Assembly (NCBI GenBank): GCA_964017185.1
Contig: OZ024873.1
Coordinates: forward strand, 46,610,760-46,674,759
DNA length: 64,000 nucleotides
DNA from: Rugalucina vietnamica
Lineage: Eukaryota > Mollusca > Bivalvia > Lucinida > Lucinidae
Reading direction: 5' to 3'
This document shows positions 33,451 to 42,219 of this stretch, piece by piece (the first letter of the stretch is position 1; each line of letters starts with the position of its first letter). A program made the translations under genes and the position numbers. The notes beneath the pieces were generated by a model. It saw nothing but the letters and a program-made list of their open reading frames with translations. It ran no database searches and was not told the DNA's origin.

Positions 33451-36288
33451 ATGAGATCAGAACTCGTAATGCTAGTCAACAAAATCTTCGGACTAATCGT
33501 AGTGTGTTTCACAATGTCAAACAATGTCAGTGCGGTAATTACGTCGCCTATAGAATGCTCCCTCAACTTATCTCAGTCTTCGCAAAATCAGGAGATAGAG
33601 GAGCGTATAACAGCTGGTAACAACCTTCGTTTGATACGATACCATTTCAACGTGGTCGCAGATACCGGTCCATTTTCTCAAGCCAAAAGTGGTGATTCCT
33701 ATTTGATACAGCCTTACAGTCCGATCCTAGCGATTGATGGTGCGGCAAAGGCGCTTCTGCATTTGAAGGAATATTTCATACCGATGTCACTTTATACTCT
33801 GAATTTCAGTGTGGCAGAATTTAGAGTTGATCTTGTGCAATCGCCTGCAAACTGCCTCGAAAATGTTATTGCTGAGGACTTAGAGACGGAATTGAAGCTT
33901 CTGATTTTTAGAAATTTTGGTGCTTCAAGATCATCTGCGATTAGCTTAGAGAGTGAAGTTTGTAACCAGTATGTCAAAGTTGCTGGCGGTAGCGTCGGTG
34001 CAGCTACGTATAAATGCTGCAAACTTAATACTGAAGAACAATTCTTTTGTGGTGACTTGGAAAGAAACGTATGGACAGATATCTTGTTTGCAGCTATCGT
34101 TATCGTTCAAGTGGTGTTTGTGCTTTATAGTCCAAGTTTAGTACCCAAACGGGGAAGAAAGGGAGAAAAGTACATTAATTATACCCACAAACCCAAAGAA
34201 CCTGTTAATTTTGATCTTGTGAAAATAAATGCAAATGACAAATTACAAAGGAATGATTACGTAGAAGCACGCCAATTCCCCTTCGCAAGCTTATCTTCAC
34301 TGGAGAAAACGATTCGCGAACTTAAAGAGTGGACACTTTACACAATTGCCGTCAGAGAAGTAGAAATATTTGTCAAAGATAAAAAAGTTCTAGCTGAATG
34401 TGGTTGTCCAGTAAGATTCTTTAGTTTTCTGAAATCTTTCTTTATTCTGTGTAAGATGGGGAAGGAACTGCCAGACCTAAATGGATGTTGCAATGCCAAG
34501 ACTTGTCCAGATTGCTGCCGAAAATGCGAATGTTGTTGCTGCTGCGCTAAAACAGTATACAAGAACTGTGGTGCTTGGTATCAAATCCTTACATTTCTCA
34601 TGAAGGTCACTGTCGGTATCGCTTTAACAATTCCATGGTTGTTCAGGGTTTGGTTCTATTATAACGTCGAGGAAGACAGTTTAGCTCCACGCAAGAAAAT
34701 TTTGGATCGACATGGATTAACTCAGCCATATCCTGGATCTCTCGTGTTAAGTCTGACACCAATTCACCCCTTCTTCATTACGATATACGCAGTCATAATT
34801 CTGATTGTTGTTTTCATCGGGTTTCTACCAGATAAGATAAAGATCGACTGGTACTCTACGTTACGGAAATCATTAGAGAATACCAGAGGTGAGAATAGAT
34901 GCGATATATTCGTAAAATTCGTCGCTTGGATGGTAATTCCAATGAAGAAATTTGGTCTTTTCGGAATTATTTTGTTTCCTTTGTGGTTGGTACCTTTTCT
35001 AACATTTGGTTTAATAGTGTTAGGAATTCTTATATTTCCGTTGATGAATTTTACCTTTCGCGTGGTATTATCAATTCTACAAACTTGTTCCTGGAAAAAC
35101 TCAACCCGTGGTTCTTCTACTCAATGTTGCGAGGGAAACTTGTGCCAGGGACTTTGTTCCCGAATCACTTGCTGGGCCGAAAAGAACATAAGTGTCCATA
35201 TGTTTTCTACGAGTTTAATTTGGTATGCAGTCGCCTTATTTTTGTCACTTTTAGAGATCGTTGCTACGCTCATTATCATTGTAGAATGTGTAGCGTTCTA
35301 TGCTGAATGGCTTATTTACGTGCTCATTGGAATCATTCTTAACTCTGACGATATTCTCAAATATTTGGTTTTGATAATTTCTGTTGCTTTCTATGCTTAC
35401 CGTTGTTTCAACTCTGTGGGGACCCGTTATCAAGCTTTCGGTAAACATATCAACGGCGAAATTCGAAAGAGGGTTGGAGATGATGTCATGACTGTCGCAA
35501 GGCAACGCAAGGAATCGCAGAAAGAAAGAGCATTTGTTGTGCCTCGTAGTAATAAAGATCATAGCAAAGGTGATGAAAATGTGATTTTTACTGCAAGTTC
35601 ACATTCCTACCTTAAGTGGAACGCAAAACGACTACTCCTATTTCTGGATACAGATGACATAATCTTTATATCTAGAGATTTCTTGATGAAGGCGGCAAAC
35701 ATGGACCATGTCTACTGTCCAGGACGTGTGCATATTTTATATCTTGACGCCCTTATTCAACTGTTTTGGATAACTTTATTTCTGATTTTCGAAATTGTAG
35801 TGATTACTGCCTTTGGGCAGGCAAACCAGATTTCTAGTTTAAACCAGACAATGGCTACATTAGCTAGCGGGTTTCTGCCTTTCGTCTTTACAAAGTTTCT
35901 TATGAAGTCAGATAGCGACCCTAGTCTAGATGTGAACAACATAGCATGGGAAACTAAACTAACAGAAACCATTGACAATTATCAAGAGCGTTGGTACTTA
36001 GGTGACTTAATAACAGATAAGCCACCACCTTTCGGACGTGAGATAGCAAGTCTCAATGATATACAAAATGATACACTTATAGTGAAAGAGCGACACGACA
36101 GACAGTTTGAGTTCTGGGTAAGGAAAAGTGACGCAGCAGCATATATGTCGAATTCAGTAGTGGTACACGCTCAAGAAGAATTTCCAGCAACAGGGATTCG
36201 ACAGAAAGAAACAAAGACTGACGCTGCAAAGGACAGACGGGTTTCTGTTCATATTCCTGGATCCCCAATTGTTAACATTAATGCTTGA
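33451..36288 (+). CDS. Uncharacterised multi-pass membrane protein, intronless coding region
   Basis: 945 residues in one exon. Residues 1-28 look like a signal peptide (MLVNKIFGLIVVCFTMSN; ATG at 33469 is an alternative start). Residues 29-208 form an extracellular region with several cysteines. Hydrophobic spans follow at about 209-227, 377-399, 438-459, 501-535, 585-630, 636-653, 762-788 and 800-817. A dense cysteine cluster sits at 346-373 (CCNAKTCPDCCRKCECCCCC), before the second span, and another (CC...C...C) at 559-574. The region 719-748 (YLKWNAKRLLLFLDTDDIIF) has a relative at 40259-40349. I believe similar uncharacterised proteins are expanded in molluscs, but I cannot name a family or function. 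The gene lies 960 bp downstream of the lectin receptor on the same strand. Confidence 0.8.
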   Translation: MRSELVMLVNKIFGLIVVCFTMSNNVSAVITSPIECSLNLSQSSQNQEIEERITAGNNLRLIRYHFNVVADTGPFSQAKSGDSYLIQPYSPILAIDGAAKALLHLKEYFIPMSLYTLNFSVAEFRVDLVQSPANCLENVIAEDLETELKLLIFRNFGASRSSAISLESEVCNQYVKVAGGSVGAATYKCCKLNTEEQFFCGDLERNVWTDILFAAIVIVQVVFVLYSPSLVPKRGRKGEKYINYTHKPKEPVNFDLVKINANDKLQRNDYVEARQFPFASLSSLEKTIRELKEWTLYTIAVREVEIFVKDKKVLAECGCPVRFFSFLKSFFILCKMGKELPDLNGCCNAKTCPDCCRKCECCCCCAKTVYKNCGAWYQILTFLMKVTVGIALTIPWLFRVWFYYNVEEDSLAPRKKILDRHGLTQPYPGSLVLSLTPIHPFFITIYAVIILIVVFIGFLPDKIKIDWYSTLRKSLENTRGENRCDIFVKFVAWMVIPMKKFGLFGIILFPLWLVPFLTFGLIVLGILIFPLMNFTFRVVLSILQTCSWKNSTRGSSTQCCEGNLCQGLCSRITCWAEKNISVHMFSTSLIWYAVALFLSLLEIVATLIIIVECVAFYAEWLIYVLIGIILNSDDILKYLVLIISVAFYAYRCFNSVGTRYQAFGKHINGEIRKRVGDDVMTVARQRKESQKERAFVVPRSNKDHSKGDENVIFTASSHSYLKWNAKRLLLFLDTDDIIFISRDFLMKAANMDHVYCPGRVHILYLDALIQLFWITLFLIFEIVVITAFGQANQISSLNQTMATLASGFLPFVFTKFLMKSDSDPSLDVNNIAWETKLTETIDNYQERWYLGDLITDKPPPFGREIASLNDIQNDTLIVKERHDRQFEFWVRKSDAAAYMSNSVVVHAQEEFPATGIRQKETKTDAAKDRRVSVHIPGSPIVNINA

Positions 36289-36480
36289 TTATTGTGGCAC
36301 CTTATCATTATCATTATATTTTGGTGAAACAACACTAACGGTGCGATTTAATATGAAGAGAACATAATGAAATAATAATAATAGAGTTTTATGGCCTTTC
36401 CTGGTTTATTTTGTATGCAATACGATGTGCCTTATTGGGAAAGAGCTAGACATCCTGCTCTTCGAGTGTGTTGTCGGATA
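36289..36480. other. 3' flank of the multi-pass gene
   Basis: Short AT-rich flank. No clear polyadenylation signal of the AATAAA form was found. Confidence 0.3.
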
Positions 36481-36780
36481 AAAAGGTACAAGTAGGCAAA
36501 GATCAGGGAAAGGCGCAATCAGAAAAAGATTCCCACTCCAAAAACCGAGGTGGGAAAAAACAAACTAACAATCAGGTACTTATACCATAAAAACATTTCG
36601 TAAGCCGAATGAGCAGCTATTTTCCCAATAGGTGGCCACTCAGTTTCCTTAACTAAAAATATGAAAACATACATAAGGCGCCAACAGCACAAAAATATTT
36701 TGAACACCAAGACACAAAACAAAGAACCAACACAGAAGTATCGACTTGGAACGATTAGCAACACAAAAAAACGCAATACT
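36481..36780 (-). repeat. CACCTCGG repeat family, copy 1 (minus), cutting a C1q exon
   Basis: About 300 bp sharing GGCGCCTTATGT, GAGTGGCCACCTATTGG, CCCACCTCGGTTTTTGGAG and CTGATCTTTGCCTACTTGTA with copies at 38391-38770 (+), 39376-39930 (+) and 45355-45550 (-). Its edge coincides with the point where the C1q homology at 36781 stops. Confidence 0.8.
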
Positions 36781-37150
36781 GAATGTTAGCATATAAACTC
36801 CATTACGTGGTACTGTGAATACTCCGGTGTGGGCGTTGTAACCATTCCCGTCATTTAGAATGACTTGGTTCATTTTTACAATGTGTCCAATACTCAGCTT
36901 ATCTAAACTATGGCTAAGATATGCTGAAAAGGCTATTCCAAATCGACGCAACTTGTTTCAATTTATTTGTTACAATGCTCCTGTTACCGTCTTCAGTAGC
37001 GTTAGATATGATGTCTCCTTTGTCTTTTTCGAGATTTACTTTAGCCGATCCATCGTTTAAGCCATTTTGGTTCGCATTTAGAGTAACAGTATCTGGTTTT
37101 CCACCGTTTGGCCTGAGGTTTTCCTGCTTTCTGCGCGAGCATTCAGCCTA
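36781..37150 (-). pseudogene. C1q-domain protein remnant, frameshifted and truncated
   Basis: On the minus strand the sequence gives an N-terminal linker (GGKPDTVTLNANQNGLN, then EKDKGDIISNATEDGNRSIV). A one-base frame change follows, then a C1q beginning: IAFSAYLSHSLDKLSIGHIV, then NDGNGYNAHTGVFTVPRNGV and YMLTFSI. C1q domains normally continue for about 80 more residues; here homology stops where the repeat at 36481-36780 begins. In bivalves, secreted C1q-domain proteins are a very large family of candidate recognition lectins. The frame break and truncation suggest a dead copy, although the break could also be a splice junction. Confidence 0.7.
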
Positions 37151-37184
37151 CTGAGGCACCTAGCCCCGTGGTAGGAGTATAAAT

Positions 37185-37381
37185 TCACTGTACACCACAA
37201 ATGGTGATTTTGATATGCAAGATATAAGGTAGATTGGGGATCACCTTTATAAAAAAAAAAGCTACCTTCTCATTTTAACGTGCGATTTCTTTGTCTATTT
37301 ATACAAATCACACGCACTCGTTGTCTCGTAACTTGTATACAGTATTTTAAAAATGCATATATGTATGTGAGAGAAGTCTTT
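37185..37381. other. Downstream flank of peptide copy 1, shared with copy 2
   Basis: Matches about 40780-40935 (ACCACAA/GTGGTGA, GTATTTTAAAA, GTATGTGAG). This shows that the peptide copies arose by duplication of a segment larger than the exon. Confidence 0.6.
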
Positions 37382-37581
37382 CTACGTCACGCATTTGCAC
37401 TCTGCCTTGTTTTTACTCATGAAACACAATGCGAAATTAAATCCAATGGTTAGGCATTTTGTATAGCACATCATCCACTCCTTTGGGCACCCGTGGGCTT
37501 TCTTTAGGGTTCTGTATAACAGCCTGACGGATCGTTTGGTTTTGTGTCGTTTCTGAGATGCTGTATGTGGCATAGCCATTA
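37382..37581 (-). CDS. Defensin-like six-cysteine peptide, main exon, copy 1
   Basis: Read from an acceptor (TTTTTATTTTCAG) at 37582-37584, the exon enters in phase 1 and encodes 65 residues to a TAG stop. It has a pro-region ending in a dibasic KR (SQKRHKTKRS), then a basic stretch (LLYRTLKKAHG) and six cysteines spaced C-x6-C-x3-C-x9-C-x8-C-x1-C. This is the spacing of invertebrate CSalpha-beta defensins; CLTIGFNFALC sits where those have C-x3-G-x4-5-C, and CKC ends it. A candidate signal-peptide exon lies at about 37750-37797 on the minus strand (MKLILLFLILLLGC), but its frame to this exon is not clean. The expected role is a secreted antimicrobial peptide. Disulphide pattern and activity are inference. 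Confidence 0.7.
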
Positions 37582-37749
37582 CTGAAAATAAAAACAACAA
37601 CGACAACTTATTTCTGATTGTATACCCCCGAACCGATGATGTAAATGCCCATATGCAAGTTCTAGTATTGAATGTACCCTGTCTCTCTGAAAGATTTGTG
37701 GGTACGGAAATACGTCTACATAATGAATGTATGAGGTATATTATACCTA

Positions 37750-37797
37750 CTTATATTGGCACACATCCAAGTAAAAGAATAAGAAACAGCAAAATTA
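37750..37797 (-). CDS. Candidate signal-peptide exon for defensin-like copy 1
   Basis: Minus-strand ATG followed by a pure hydrophobic run (MKLILLFLILLLGC). Compared with the equivalent exon of copy 2 (about 41330-41375), there is an extra GT after GGATGT, which leads to an in-frame TAA before the likely GTAGGT donor. Either a weaker upstream donor is used or this copy is broken. Confidence 0.45.
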
Positions 37798-38034
37798 ACT
37801 TCATTGTCATATACGAGTAGGCAAAGATCAGGAAAAAGCAACAACAACAAGATGTTTTATTTGACACTGATATATCGCACGTTAAAATGAGAAGGTAGCA
37901 TTTTTTTCAGCAACGTAATAACAACAACAAGATGTTTTATTTGACACTGATATACGATGCACAATAGCCCATATTCAGCATTGTCATGTAAATAAGTGCA
38001 TGCCAGTTGTCATGGTTGTGGGAAATATATTTGT

Positions 38035-38245
38035 TTACCCGGCATTTTTTTCAGCAACGTCGCCAGAGAATTATATTTTGGACTAGATTATGAACCAAGT
38101 TCCGAATGTGGACTCGAACCTAGGGCCTGTCGCTTAGCAACTTGCCAGCATTCTGCTTACTTTAACTACCGAGTGTCACACTGTCAGCCGTCTCCAAAAT
38201 TACTCGGAACATGCCGTGCTGATGAGACAGTCACTTTGCTACTCA
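38035..38245 (-). mobile_element. tRNA-derived SINE, GGACTCGAACCTAGGG type, copy 1
   Basis: The minus strand reads a tRNA-like head with a B-box (GGTTCGAGTCC) and a GTTAAAGTAAGCAGAATGC region; a near copy lies at 41579-41730. It belongs to the duplicated segments that also hold the defensin-like exons. Confidence 0.65.
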
Positions 38246-38329
38246 TAATTCTAGCGCGGACCCACACCAGCCACCCAATCACAGTCCCCAATAGTTATCA
38301 CATACGTAATGTTCGTTTTTAGCTCTATA

Positions 38330-38390
38330 CCCACACATATTAGCAAATCCAATTAAAAGAACAAGAAACAGCAGCAAATTAAACTTTAAT
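38330..38390 (-). pseudogene. Orphan signal-peptide-like exon
   Basis: The minus strand resembles the signal-peptide exon at about 44810-44862 (TTTAATTTGCTGCTGTTTCT, then TTGGATTTGCTAATATGTG). The start codon position is disrupted (ATTAAAG in place of ATGAAG). No peptide exon follows directly in this copy except the one at 37581, which has its own candidate signal exon. Confidence 0.45.
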
Positions 38391-38770
38391 TTGTTTTTCT
38401 TTTGCTCCGGAGTTAGTAGGTTATTCGGCGGTTAGGATCCTGTAAAACCGGTTTAAGCCCGCCAGTAACTTTGTGTTAGTGATCGTTCCAAGGCGATACT
38501 TCTGTGGTGGTTCTTTTTGTTTTATGTCTTGGTGTTTAAAATTGTTTTTGTGCTGTTGGCGCCTTATGTGTGTTTTAATATTTTTAATTAAGTTAAGGTA
38601 AGTGAGTGGCCACCTATTGGAAAAATAGCTGCTCATTCGGCTTACGATATGTTTCATTGTATAAGTGCCTGATTGTTAGTTTGGTTTTTTCCCACCTCGG
38701 TTTTTGGAGTGGGAATCTCTTTCTGATTGCGCTTTTTCCTGATCTTTGCCTACTTGTACCTTTTTAGTAT
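38391..38770 (+). repeat. CACCTCGG repeat family, copy 2
   Basis: Begins CTTTTGCTCCGGAGTTAGTA, then CTGTAAAACCGGTTTAAGCC, and ends CTGATCTTTGCCTACTTGTA. Relative to copy 3 (39376-39930) it lacks about 180 bp after the first block. Confidence 0.8.
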
Positions 38771-39375
38771 TATTTTTTATTTACGACGTGGCTATTTTGT
38801 GGAGAATTTGACACCGATGTTCGATAGCCAGTGTTCCTTATTACCATGCGAAAAATGGGTGTAATATGTTAAAAATGTTGCAGCAACGTGGTGAGATGCT
38901 TGAAATTCTGAATTTCTCGACAACTAGACCGACTTTATACCATTTCCACCCATTTGGAGAACCCAGCAACACCGTCACACTATTTAATTATTATTAAGAT
39001 TACACTAAGTTAAAAGTTAGAGTACCGAGTAGAAAAAATAAGTAAAATAAAGCGAGTTGAAGACTAGGGCCTTTCGGAACCTGAATTTTATGGTGACTTG
39101 GTTTACAAATTTAAGAAACTTATAGGAATTAATGATTTTTCTTTTCAGTTCAGAATAATCATAACACGTTACAGACGTATAGGTTATAACTTGTTATGCG
39201 ACAGTCTGCATGCTTAGTTTTAAACCCAATCAGGGTTGATAACTATGCTGCCTTCTTTAATTGCACGCCGGTTGGTCGGGCGTCAGACTCTATGATGGCC
39301 CCGACTTAAAGCTATTCATTTTAGTTGGTTGGGACCGGAGCTTCTTGTCTGTTGCTTGGCCCATCGGGGTCCAAC
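38771..39375. other. Intergenic DNA inside the duplicated cluster
   Basis: 38800-38960 resembles 44880-45180 (GAGAATTTGACACCGATGT versus GAAAAATTTGATACCGATAT; ACTAGACCGACTTTAT in both), another part of the segmental duplication. No gene seen. Confidence 0.5.
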
Positions 39376-39930
39376 TGGTGTTTTTCTTTTGCTCCGGAGT
39401 TAGTAGGTTATTCGGTGCCCAGGGATCTCCATCGTCGGGCAGCTTACTCAATCTGTGAGTCCTGGTTTTTTATTCATCAGGATGTTTATCATGATTTATT
39501 TGTTTGTTCTTGATGATTCATTGACTAGTTAGAGATTCACCACGAGGACCGAAGAACTAACTAAATGTTATGAACCACTGCAGAAACTGAGGGTGAGGTT
39601 AGGCGCCTGTAAAACCGGTTTAAGCCCGCCAGTAACTTTGTGTTACTGATCGATCCAAGGCGATACTTCTGTGGTGGTTCTTTTTGTTTTATGTCTTGGT
39701 GTTTAAAATTTTTTGTGCTGTTGGCGCCTTATGTGTGTTTTCATAGTTTTAGTTAATGTAACTGAGTGGCCACCTATTGGGAAAATAGCTACTCATTCGG
39801 CTTACGATATGTTTCATGGTATAAGTACCTGATTGTTAGTTTGGTTTTTTCCCACCTCGGTTTTTGGAGTGGGAATCTTTTTCTGATTGCGCCTTTTCCT
39901 GATCTTTGCCTACTTGTACTTTTTTTACAT
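39376..39930 (+). repeat. CACCTCGG repeat family, copy 3 (longest)
   Basis: Shares CTTTTGCTCCGGAGTTAGTA at its start and CTGATCTTTGCCTACTTGTA at its end with copy 2. It is the most complete copy in the window. No conserved frame. Confidence 0.8.
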
Positions 39931-40097
39931 ATTTTTTCTACGAGGTCTTTAACTAACTTGTAGTATGACAAGGGAAAGTTGACAGATCCGTACTGTAACT
40001 TCTAATATCAGGAGTTTTCATTCTGCCTCCTTCCTATTTATGTATGCCCGCCTCCTTTGATATTCAATTGTATTTGGATTAATGTGAGAAATAATTA

Positions 40098-40222
40098 TTG
40101 AAGTCTTCAATTTCGAGATTAACTTTAGCCAACTCATCGTTATTTAAGCCATTTTGGTTCGCATTTAGAGTAACAGTATCTGGTTTTCCACCGTTTGTCC
40201 TGAGGTTTTCCTGCTTTCCGCC
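40098..40222 (-). pseudogene. Second C1q-gene linker fragment
   Basis: The minus strand reads GGKPDTVTLNANQNGLNNDE then LAKVNLEIE, matching the linker of the remnant at 36781-37150 (37035-37125). No C1q domain follows. It is a partial duplicate. Confidence 0.6.
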
Positions 40223-40254
40223 TTCCTTTATATATCTATATGATATCTTATCAG

Positions 40255-40349
40255 GGCTGCCTATTTTAAATGGAACGAAAAACGAATACTCTTCTGTCTA
40301 GAAACAGACTACATAATCTATATATCTAAAGATTTCTTAATGAAAAGGT
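40255..40349 (+). pseudogene. Exon-like fragment of a paralogue of the multi-pass protein
   Basis: Between an acceptor-like ATATCTTATCAG and a donor-like AAAAG|GTAAAAG, the frame reads YFKWNEKRILFCLETDYIIY then ISKDFLMKR. This corresponds to residues 719-748 of the 945-residue protein at 33451 (about 70% identical by eye). No other part of that protein was found nearby, so this is a stray exon or the remains of an intron-containing relative. Confidence 0.65.
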
Positions 40350-40934
40350 AAAAGTAAATAAAATATAATTATTTGATCCTTTGGAAGCAGTAAAACATTC
40401 AAAGGATGACAGTATGGACTATATTGTGCAATTTCGGGTAATTAACCCTCACCAGTAGCCCTTGTTAAACTGGCAACGAATGCCAGACTATAGTGCTGGA
40501 ATTTCAAAAAAATATACGAGAAGTTTAAAGACACATTCCTAAACGGGGTCAAGTAATTAAAACATTGCTTAGAAGTATGTTTCTAAACGTAAGTGTTTTG
40601 AACACTGAACATCCGTAAAGTTTACTCATCTCAAACGACCGAAAGAAAAATATAATCTGCACTATGGATGATGTACGGGGAGACTTTTTATGATCAGCAA
40701 TTGTATGTTCGAGTTTGGAATGTTCTTCAATAAATCTGTATTCAGTGTATTTACAGATGAACCGCGCGAGCATGGCATTATAATTGCACTGTAGACCACA
40801 AGTGGTGAATCTGATATGTATAAGATATTCGGTGGATTGGTGACCACCTTAATAATACTTCTCGTTTTAACTTGCGAATTCTCTGTCTATAAAAGAATTT
40901 AAATTACATGGACTCGTGGCATGTATGCAGTATT
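40350..40934. other. Intergenic DNA with repeat fragments
   Basis: 40620-40690 holds, in reverse, a piece of the 370-bp repeat family of 42220-44130 (CATCTCAAACGACCGAAAGA, GATGTACGGGGAGACTTTTT). 40780-40934 matches the flank of peptide copy 1. Confidence 0.5.
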
Positions 40935-41167
40935 TTAAAACGGCATATGTATGTGAGCGTAGTCTTTCTTCATCATGCATTTGCACTCTGCCTTGTTTTT
41001 ACTAATGAAACATAGAGCGAAATTAAATCCCATGGTTGTGCACTTTGTATAACACAGCATCCACTCCTTCGGGCATCCATGGGCTTTCTTTAGGGTTCTG
41101 TATAACAGACTGACGGATCGTTTGGTTGTATGCCGTTTCTGAGATGCTGTCCGTGGCATAGCCATTA
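40935..41167 (-). CDS. Defensin-like six-cysteine peptide, main exon, copy 2
   Basis: Same architecture as copy 1: acceptor TTTTATTTTTCAG at 41168-41170, phase 1 entry, SQKRHTTKRS dibasic site, and identical cysteine spacing (C-x6-C-x3-C-x9-C-x8-C-x1-C, CTTMGFNFALCFISKNKAEC then KC). After the last cysteine it carries a 13-residue extension (MMKKDYAHIHMPF) in place of the VT-stop of copy 1. A related upstream signal-like exon (about 41330-41378) is in good frame but has ATA where copy 1 has ATG, so initiation is unclear. Confidence 0.65.
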
Positions 41168-41578
41168 CTGAAAAATAAAAAAAAAACACACTAAAACATC
41201 AACTTATCTCAGGCTGATCGTATACCCCCGAACATGTAACTCTCCAGTATTGAATATGAAAGATTTGTGAGTACGGAAATACATGTCATACATCTACATA
41301 GTGAACGTTTGAGATATATTATACCTACATATATTGGCACATCCAAGTAAAAGAATAAGACACAACAGCAATGTTAACCTTATTGTTTTATTATTACAAC
41401 AACAAGGTGTGTTATTTGACACTAACAGCTCATATTTAGCATTGTCATGCGAATAAGTTGTGGGGAAAAAAACAATTTTGGTTCAGCCACATCGCGAGAT
41501 AATTATATTTTGGACTTCATTGTAGGCCTAGTTCCTGCACAAACTGACTTTTAAAGCCTCGTCAAATGGCTGGTGGTC

Positions 41579-41730
41579 CGAGTGGGGACTCGAACCTAGG
41601 GCCTGTCGCTTAGCAACTTGCCAGCATTCTGCTTACTGAACTACCAAGTGTCACACTGTCACTCCATTGCTGTCCCCTGATTATTAGATTCGTCCCCGAT
41701 ATTACTCGGAACATACCGTACAGATGACAT
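41579..41730 (-). mobile_element. tRNA-derived SINE, GGACTCGAACCTAGGG type, copy 2
   Basis: Shares GGACTCGAACCTAGGGCCTG and CTTAGCAACTTGCCAGCATT with 38110-38160. The B-box reads GGTTCGAGTCC on the minus strand. Confidence 0.65.
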
Positions 41731-42219
41731 TATCACTTTGCTTCTCGTAACCCTAGTCCGGGGACTTGTAAATAATGTTGGGGGTCAAGCCTCATATTTC
41801 CAATGTTGGAATGCAGTTTACCTGCTAAGATTTCCAACGATTGGGCCCAAACTACTCGTAACCCTAGCACGGACCCATACCGTCCACCAAATCACAATGG
41901 TGCAAAAAAGGAATTGTGGTCAACTCAGCCGTCTACTGAGGTGTCAGTCGCATGGTCAGTCCGTTGCTGTATAGGGATGGAAAAAGAACGTCGCAATCTC
42001 GTTGTATTTATGGTAAATGTTGGACCTGATTTGTTTGACAACAGAACTGTGACACCAGTTCCTGTCCCTTGCTTTCCAGATAATTTGTGCGAATCGATCA
42101 GATAGTTTACTGTTTATATTCAAGACCATTGCCAAGTTCACTTTCATGAGAGGACTGTATTCTTTCGTAGACTTTGAATACTATATACCAATTACAAACT
42201 GCTTGCGGGTTCATATTAT
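41731..42219. other. Intergenic DNA, nothing recognised
   Basis: GGACCCATACCGTCCACC (41872) parallels GGACCCACACCAGCCACC (38259), again part of the cluster duplication. No gene seen. Confidence 0.4.
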
